The position numbers and the translations under genes were made by a program. A stretch of 57,724 bases of DNA from the NCBI GenBank assembly GCA_009784275.1, contig WRCA01000005.1, positions 1 to 57,724 of the forward strand, in the 5' to 3' direction. The DNA comes from Alphaproteobacteria bacterium. GTDB taxonomy: Bacteria; Pseudomonadota; Alphaproteobacteria; Rs-D84. The notes below the pieces were generated by a model, which worked only from the letters and a program-made list of their open reading frames with translations, made no database searches and was not told the DNA's origin. Within the stretch, counting starts at the first letter, position 1, and every line of letters begins with the position of its first letter. Below are positions 52,924 through 57,724 of this stretch, in pieces.

Positions 52924-53283
52924 ATGTATGATGAAAATAATGTTTTCGCAAAGATAATTCGCGGAGAATTGCCCAGTAAAAAGATTTATGAAAACGAATA
53001 TGCGATGTCGTTTCATAATATAAATCCCGTAGCAGAAATTCATGCCTTGATTATTCCGAAAGGCCCCTATAAAAACATTCATGATTTTCTATTTAATGCC
53101 CCAACCGAGGCCATCGCAGGATTTTGGGATGCATATCGTGAAACTGCCAACATTCTGGGGCTTTCGGGGGACTATAATATTGCGGCAAATACCGGCAGCG
53201 GCCCATTTTTCACACAATCAATTATGCACTTTCACTTGCATCTGCTGGGGGGAAAAAGACTAAAGGATGAAATAGAATTATAA
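52924..53283 (+). CDS. HIT-family nucleotide hydrolase/transferase
   Basis: 119 residues. N-terminal NVFAKIIRGELPSKKIYENEYAMSF and the histidine triad HFHLHLLGG (H-x-H-x-H-x-x), with the preceding Ser/Gln region that shapes the nucleotide pocket. Members split or transfer nucleotides from adenosine-linked substrates; the exact substrate is not predictable. TATAAT lies about 25 bases upstream and AAAAGG precedes the ATG. No partner gene next to it. Confidence 0.93.
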   Translation: MYDENNVFAKIIRGELPSKKIYENEYAMSFHNINPVAEIHALIIPKGPYKNIHDFLFNAPTEAIAGFWDAYRETANILGLSGDYNIAANTGSGPFFTQSIMHFHLHLLGGKRLKDEIEL

Positions 53284-53295
53284 CAAAAAAAGTAG

Positions 53296-53324
53296 TTGAC
53301 AATTTTTCGTATTATGTCTACATT
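53296..53324 (+). promoter_or_regulatory. Promoter TTGACA-N17-TACATT
   Basis: TTGACA at 53296-53301, TACATT at 53319-53324. Serves the small basic gene at 53359. Confidence 0.65.
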
Positions 53325-53358
53325 TGCTGTCCATTCAAAAATAAAAAGGAGCAGTCTT

Positions 53359-53643
53359 ATGGGCAGCGGAATCGCCAAACTTCATCGCAAAGCTAGAAAA
53401 GGTATACATCCGATAAACGGCGGCAGGCGTAAAAAGAATAATGGTAATAATCTTGGAACAGTATCAGTAAATACAACCCAGCCCTACAAAACTCAACACT
53501 ATTCATGCGCCAGTATGAACATAGTCAATAAACATATTATTCAAATTACATTTACCACAGATAAATACGAGGAAACAGTTGTAGAAACCCGCTATAACAG
53601 AGCAGACCGATTTAATAAGGGTTATGGGATAAGACAACTATAA
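53359..53643 (+). CDS. Small basic protein, unknown function
   Basis: 94 residues. N-terminal third is very basic (KLHRKARKGIHP, GGRRKKNNGNN) and probably disordered; the remainder has beta-strand character (NKHIIQITFTTDKYEETVVETRYN). ATG 53359 is chosen because AAAAAGGAGCAGTCTT precedes it. Monocistronic with promoter and terminator. Nucleic-acid binding is possible from charge alone. Not recognised. Confidence 0.65.
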   Translation: MGSGIAKLHRKARKGIHPINGGRRKKNNGNNLGTVSVNTTQPYKTQHYSCASMNIVNKHIIQITFTTDKYEETVVETRYNRADRFNKGYGIRQL

Positions 53644-53656
53644 ACTCTGTAGACCT

Positions 53657-53687
53657 AAAAAACGCCGCATTTGCGGCGATTTTTTAT
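53657..53687. terminator. Bidirectional terminator
   Basis: AACGCCGCA-TT-TGCGGCGAT hairpin with T run on the plus strand and a run of A (T on the minus strand) on the other side; between convergent genes. Confidence 0.8.
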
Positions 53688-54574
53688 TTCACGCATTCAA
53701 AGGCCGTTGCTTTGGTATCTTTTTTATCTTTTATATAAAAAACATCCTTCTTCATGTCTTCATAAAACCCTTTCTCGCAGAATCTCTGCAGGGTGCAGCC
53801 GCTCCAAAATCCATTCTCGCAAACTTGCATGCATTGTCCATTCGGAAGTTTTCCCGGCTTCATCTGCCCATCCTTATTACATTTTCCGGTCATGGTTCCT
53901 TCCAATGCGCAGTGTCCATGCTCTATTCCCGAAGACGCTGTCCGTTCCCAAGTTTTGGAAAATCCTTTCCGGCATTCCAAGAATTTTCCGGCGCCGCAAA
54001 AGGAAAACTCTGCCTTTTCGCGATTCCATTCGCGCGAAGCAGTCCCGCCCCAAACATCGCACTTCTGCAGACATTTCGGCTGTTCCTTGTCTTCGTCGAT
54101 TAACATATATTCACTTGATATGCAGCTGATTTTGCAGTCCTTGCCTTCATTTTCCCACTTAACACCAGGGTTATTTTTTTGATCGCAAGCCACACATTTA
54201 TTGCCTTTTTGAAATTCTCCGACCGAACAGTCAAGTTCCACAACCGGCTCTGGCTTTGGTTCTGCAGCTTTTACCGGCACAGGCAAAGGTGCGGGCGCGG
54301 CAGATGATCGTATTGCCCCAACCATGGAAATCCGTGCAGCAGAAGGGGTCTTTCCCCTGGCGGCCGGCGCAGTCGCGGCACGTGCCGCAACGATGGTCTC
54401 TGCAACTTTAACTGGTTCCGCAACCGCAGATTCTGTGACGACGACTACTTCTTCAGCAGCAACTTCTTCTTGTTCGGTCGCGACAACTTCTTCTTCAACC
54501 GATTCGATATCATCCGCAATTACGGGCGCCGCCGTGAAAAAAAGTAATGGGATTAAGAATAATAATTTTTTCAT
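53684..54574 (-). CDS. Exported protein with Glu/Val/Ala linker and Cys-rich domain
   Basis: 296 residues. Signal peptide (KKLLFLIPLLFFTAAPVIA), a Glu/Val/Ala-rich then Pro/Ala-rich low-complexity segment (about 20-110), and a C-terminal domain with about 18 cysteines at intervals typical of disulfide modules (DCSVGEFQKGNKCVAC, KCLQKCDVWGG, GQCMQVCENGFWSGC). Third gene of an envelope operon; the start follows the upstream stop by 4 bases. Unknown function; a surface or periplasmic matrix protein is plausible. Confidence 0.75.
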   Translation of the reverse strand: MKKLLFLIPLLFFTAAPVIADDIESVEEEVVATEQEEVAAEEVVVVTESAVAEPVKVAETIVAARAATAPAARGKTPSAARISMVGAIRSSAAPAPLPVPVKAAEPKPEPVVELDCSVGEFQKGNKCVACDQKNNPGVKWENEGKDCKISCISSEYMLIDEDKEQPKCLQKCDVWGGTASREWNREKAEFSFCGAGKFLECRKGFSKTWERTASSGIEHGHCALEGTMTGKCNKDGQMKPGKLPNGQCMQVCENGFWSGCTLQRFCEKGFYEDMKKDVFYIKDKKDTKATAFECVK

Positions 54575-54578
54575 CTCT

Positions 54579-55151
54579 TTACCTCACCGTTAAAATTCCG
54601 TTGTAATCGGAAACGTTTATTCCATTAGAACGAATCGCTGCGACAAAGGCAGACTGTGCATTTGCACGCATCGTCGCCGAAATTTTTCCATCTGAAATGC
54701 TGCTGATGCGCAGATCGGCGCCACTTGTCCGGGCCGCCTGTTCTATCACTGTCCATTTGTTCAAGCCCCCGACGGACTCGAATATCACGGCCGCTCTGTC
54801 AGTGCTGACCACAGGCGCGCGATAAATCGTCTGTATATTATTTTTCTCCAGCCAGTTATTAACCGCGGTTCTATTCATCTCTACAAAAATTTCAGCGGTA
54901 TAGCTTGTCGCGCTTACCTTTTCATTTTCTATTACTTCCGATTCGACAAGGTTTACTAGTTCTTTATCCGATATAGGAATCTTTTCGCCAACTATTGCTT
55001 CGAACGCATCGCGCCGCGCGGAAGACAGGGCCATGCTTTTCGCGGCTGCCGCCGTATCTGCGGTCTTTGATACCTGTACCGCCTGCGGCGCAGAGAACAC
55101 AAAGCACAAAGCGCAGAGTATGATTGTAAAAAATACAAATTTATTTTTCAT
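54579..55151 (-). CDS. Exported protein, possibly DUF2066-like
   Basis: 190 residues. Signal peptide (KNKFVFFTIILCALCFVFSAPQA), then TADTAAAAKSMALSSARRDAFEAIVGE, a helix with the Ala/Arg/Asp layout common in exported DUF2066-type and related proteins, followed by alternating beta strands (SYTAEIFVEMNRTAVNNWL, AAVIFESVGGLNKWTVI). Middle gene of the 56506-53684 envelope operon; 2 bases after the beta-barrel stop. Family assignment is weak. Confidence 0.6.
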   Translation of the reverse strand: MKNKFVFFTIILCALCFVFSAPQAVQVSKTADTAAAAKSMALSSARRDAFEAIVGEKIPISDKELVNLVESEVIENEKVSATSYTAEIFVEMNRTAVNNWLEKNNIQTIYRAPVVSTDRAAVIFESVGGLNKWTVIEQAARTSGADLRISSISDGKISATMRANAQSAFVAAIRSNGINVSDYNGILTVR

Positions 55152-55153
55152 TA

Positions 55154-56506
55154 TTAAAACTTCGCGCTTAACCCGATTCGTATCCCCATTGATTTATAGA
55201 ACGAATCGATTTCGTTGTTGCTTTTTGCGACCCAGTTTTCGTTTGCGCCACGTGATAGACGAAGCTCGTTAAGAACATAATTCGCAGCATCTATGAACAG
55301 CGGATCGCTGGGATCGACACCGAACGAACCATCTTCCAATACGATATACTGCGCGACCGCCCAGAAATAATTCCTATCCAAGAAAGTCGTCGCATTCGCG
55401 CCGCTGACCGTATAGTAATTATAAGTGAATCCGACGGAAAGCATCAAAGTATCGGTCAAAGCCGTTTTCCAGTTCGCGCCCAGCCCCAGGCTGTATGCCT
55501 TGCCGATGCTCGCTTCGTCTTCTACGCTTTTCGGATGCAGCCAATCGGGACGATATGGCTGATCACCGGTGGATTTATACGCTGGCAAACCTACTTCTAT
55601 CGTCGCATCTACGGAATTATTTTGGTTAATTTGATATTCCGTCACCAATGCCAGATAAGGCCCCGCCCAAGAAACTTTATAGTCATGCGTTGTCCCCGGT
55701 TGGAAGAATGCGTAAGTGCCATCCAAGAATTCTCCTTCCTCGGTTTCTTCATCAAATATTATCGGGATGCATTGGATTTCGTCGCCAAACGCTACGCAGT
55801 AGTTTGCGTATTCCATCGCGATGCCGCTGTTGTTATTTGTCTTTAAATTATAAGTCAAAGATCGATATCCTATGCTGGGCGTGACCTTTACATTGCCAAA
55901 GTTCATCTTGTCTATCAACCCTATGCCTAGATTATAGTTCAGCATGCTTCCGCCTTTGCTGCTGCCAGCGGACAACGCTACGCCGAAAACATCTTGTTCG
56001 AATTCTTCCGAATACCCGGACCAAAATCCGCCGCGCGAAATATCATCGTCAATCATGGGACTTTCGCCGGCTTGCATACCGTATTTCAAGCCGCCATATA
56101 TGCTTATCATATCGAAATTGTACCCTGCGTTAACATCGAATACATTCCAGGAAATATTGTCATAGTGCAAAAAGCTGCCGGCATTCTTCATCTCGAATTG
56201 CCAGTTTGCAACCTCTCGCGATATACCGGCGGAAAGATAAAAGCCCTGGCTTGTCTGATTTGCGCCCTGCCCTGATTGCTGCTGTTGCTGTGGCTGGGAA
56301 TATGGTGAGTATGGCGACCGTTGCTGCGCATTAGTGGGATATTGGTATTGCTGTGGCCTGGGCGCGGAATAGCTGGGCTGGGCGGATGCCGGCTGACCAT
56401 ATCTGTATTGTGGCGATTGATATGGCCCGGTATAATAAGTGCTGGCTGCGTTCGCAGTCGCTCCTATTAATAAGGATAAAGTAAAAGATAGAAAGATTTT
56501 TTTCAT
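55154..56506 (-). CDS. Outer-membrane beta-barrel protein with Pro/Gln-rich N-terminus
   Basis: 450 residues. Signal peptide (KKIFLSFTLSLLIGATANAAS), a Pro/Gln/Tyr/Ser-rich segment (about 25-85, including a run of Gln), then many amphipathic strands and a C-terminal Phe (SMGIRIGLSAKF), as in BAM-inserted barrels. The N-terminal segment would lie in the periplasm. First gene of a three-gene operon of exported proteins. Ligand or pore role unknown. Confidence 0.75.
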   Translation of the reverse strand: MKKIFLSFTLSLLIGATANAASTYYTGPYQSPQYRYGQPASAQPSYSAPRPQQYQYPTNAQQRSPYSPYSQPQQQQQSGQGANQTSQGFYLSAGISREVANWQFEMKNAGSFLHYDNISWNVFDVNAGYNFDMISIYGGLKYGMQAGESPMIDDDISRGGFWSGYSEEFEQDVFGVALSAGSSKGGSMLNYNLGIGLIDKMNFGNVKVTPSIGYRSLTYNLKTNNNSGIAMEYANYCVAFGDEIQCIPIIFDEETEEGEFLDGTYAFFQPGTTHDYKVSWAGPYLALVTEYQINQNNSVDATIEVGLPAYKSTGDQPYRPDWLHPKSVEDEASIGKAYSLGLGANWKTALTDTLMLSVGFTYNYYTVSGANATTFLDRNYFWAVAQYIVLEDGSFGVDPSDPLFIDAANYVLNELRLSRGANENWVAKSNNEIDSFYKSMGIRIGLSAKF

Positions 56507-56592
56507 ATGCCCCGCCTACATTTTATATGTCCTTAATTTTAACATAAAAGAGTTGAAAAAAAAAATGGTTAATGTAGAATTGGCAAAGTTTC

Positions 56593-56677
56593 GGGGATAT
56601 GGCGGAACTGGTAGACGCGCAGCACTAAGGATGCTGTGGAGCAATCCTTGAGAGTTCGAGTCTCTCTATCCCCACCA
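56593..56677 (+). tRNA. tRNA-Leu, anticodon AAG (unusual A34)
   Basis: Acceptor GGGGATA/TATCCCC, D stem GCG/CGC with GGTAGA loop, anticodon stem CAGCA/TGCTG with loop CTAAGGA (anticodon AAG), variable arm stem GGA-GCAA-TCC, T arm GAGAG/CTCTC, discriminator A and encoded CCA. A34 is rare in bacterial leucine tRNAs; it would read CUU, and CUC too if deaminated to inosine. Confidence 0.95.
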
Positions 56678-56699
56678 CTATCTATATTATATATATCCC

Positions 56700-56730
56700 T
56701 AAAAACCCCGCCGTATGGCGGGGTTATATA
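56700..56730 (-). terminator. Rho-independent terminator
   Basis: Minus strand: AACCCCGCC-ATAC-GGCGGGGTT followed by TTTAGGG. Ends the fibre-like gene; could also serve the tRNA from the other side. Confidence 0.8.
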
Positions 56731-56731
56731 A

Positions 56732-57724
56732 TTATTTTCCTGGGCATTCATTTATATACCCGCTGCATTTCATCCAGAAAGTGCCTTCCCCTGGCAGACC
56801 CCACAACTCATTTCCGAAATAGATGCTGATAGAACTGGCATTCGCGGTATCATCGTCATGCATTGCTTCATTGCCCCATATGGCAACCCCCGGCACAACA
56901 TTCTTGCACAAATTTAGCATCTGTGGATCGTTGGAAATTTTATTCAAATCATTGCAGTCGACAGTCTCTTGCCTTCCGTTGTACGGATCTCCAGGATCAG
57001 TTTCGAGATAATTAAACATCCCTTTCTGTAAACCAGAGGCTACTATGCTGCATATTATTTTTCCTGGCAGCGTTCTTCCAGCTTCACCCTTTTGATCACT
57101 AATGGGGTAAAAGGGTAAGTTATTTGCCAATATACAACCCCAATGCATACTGAATACATCCATCGGATTATTAGTGGGCAAGCAAAAGTTTGGATTAGTA
57201 GAACCTTGGTTTGGATTAGAAGGGCCTCCTTGGTTAGCGATAATGGTTCCCCCGGACGCAGCAGACCACACCCTTACCGAAAAATCCACATGATTAGTTG
57301 TTGTGTCACACATGCAGTATGAAAATTCATCGCCGGATATGGAACTTTGGTTAAGATGATGGGAACCATTATAATTGCCTGTATACCAATTACTCTGCGC
57401 AAGCGAGGTACTGCAATCTCGCAGTTCCCCGACAGCGTTGTTAAGACTCACCGCTATATCTCCCCCGCTTGAGCTTACATTAATTCCATTTACCCCGTAT
57501 ATTCTACGTCTGTCCTTAAAATTGCCATTTTGGATAAGACTTAAATACGTGTCTGAATTGCTCGTCCAGCTTGCTTGTGACGGGGGACCTTGACCGTTAG
57601 TCACCCACAAATCATACATTGTCCCTGATAGAGTAATGTTCCCAGCGTTACCTGTGACGTTTACTCCGTTCAGCCCTGAAATCTTATGAGAGCTGACAGG
57701 CGCGGATGCCCCATCTGCCACAAG
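56732..57724 (-). CDS. Exported or phage-tail-like fibre protein, 5' end outside the window
   Basis: At least 329 residues; the reading frame is open to the window edge, so the start is not seen (the GTG at 57721 is probably internal). Two repeats, ISGLNGVNVTGNAGNITLSG and IYGVNGINVSSSGGDIAVSL, have the NGxNVxxxGxxIxxS layout of beta-helical stalks in tail fibres and adhesins. The C-terminal part has about 12 cysteines (YCMCDTTT, HWGCILAN, CKNVV, KCSGYINEC), like the other Cys-rich exported proteins here. No phage genes are next to it. Confidence 0.6.
   Translation of the reverse strand, partial: LVADGASAPVSSHKISGLNGVNVTGNAGNITLSGTMYDLWVTNGQGPPSQASWTSNSDTYLSLIQNGNFKDRRRIYGVNGINVSSSGGDIAVSLNNAVGELRDCSTSLAQSNWYTGNYNGSHHLNQSSISGDEFSYCMCDTTTNHVDFSVRVWSAASGGTIIANQGGPSNPNQGSTNPNFCLPTNNPMDVFSMHWGCILANNLPFYPISDQKGEAGRTLPGKIICSIVASGLQKGMFNYLETDPGDPYNGRQETVDCNDLNKISNDPQMLNLCKNVVPGVAIWGNEAMHDDDTANASSISIYFGNELWGLPGEGTFWMKCSGYINECPGK

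Overview
The window looks like the chromosome of an uncultured alphaproteobacterium with a fairly small, host- or gut-type genome. Supporting signs are a Gram-negative envelope set (lptC, lptB, a BamE-type lipoprotein, two OmpA-domain proteins, beta-barrel proteins), CarD, the order rpsB-tsf, rpsF-rpsR-rplI, and a MotA/OmpA-type pair unlinked to flagellar genes. A full-length pyruvate:ferredoxin oxidoreductase (nifJ) points to anaerobic or microaerobic life. Lineage assignment is inference; no rRNA is present. I see no insertion sequence, prophage block or CRISPR array. Nearly all of the window is coding and no gene-free stretch exceeds about 300 bases.

Layout. 1-5.2 kb: aroK fragment, a flavin-type oxidase, a methyltransferase-glycosyltransferase fusion, tRNA-Arg(CCT), a membrane methyltransferase and orphans. 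5.3-14.8 kb: prfA-hisS, a glycosyltransferase, exported proteins, rho, a 39-residue small protein and an OmpA lipoprotein. 14.8-23.5 kb: gpmI, tadA, rsmD, lptC-lptB, eno, ssb, carD. 23.6-35 kb: bamE, a VanX-type dipeptidase, nifJ, and a five-gene run tyrS-envC-ctpA-DUF1460-nagZ that joins a tRNA synthetase to cell-wall remodelling and recycling. 35.1-37.4 kb: an orphan island with a radical SAM enzyme, a paralogue that has lost its iron-sulfur cysteines, and an 18-codon ORF. 37.4-41.4 kb: tsf, rpsB, an AccD-AccA fusion and an HU/IHF protein. 41.5-44.6 kb: an AT-rich block with a complete acyl-homoserine-lactone quorum-sensing pair (luxR, luxI), a palindrome placed like a lux box before luxI, and an HPt-like protein lacking its histidine. 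44.6-57.7 kb: tRNA-Ser, recO, ribosomal proteins, a proton-channel/OmpA pair, groES-groEL, a HIT protein, small orphan genes, an envelope operon, tRNA-Leu with the unusual anticodon AAG, and the end of a fibre-like exported protein.

Regulatory style is uniform. Many single genes have a TTGACA-like -35 box, a spacer of 16 bases and a TATAAT-like -10 box, and end in a short GC-rich hairpin with a T run. Several housekeeping starts lie only 6-9 bases after a -10 box, which implies leaderless mRNAs. The most unusual items are the active/degenerate radical SAM pair with its adjacent peptide ORF, the luxR-luxI cassette with its palindrome and pseudo-HPt gene, tRNA-Leu(AAG), and the archaeal/Bacteroidetes-like motif 2 of the histidyl-tRNA synthetase.
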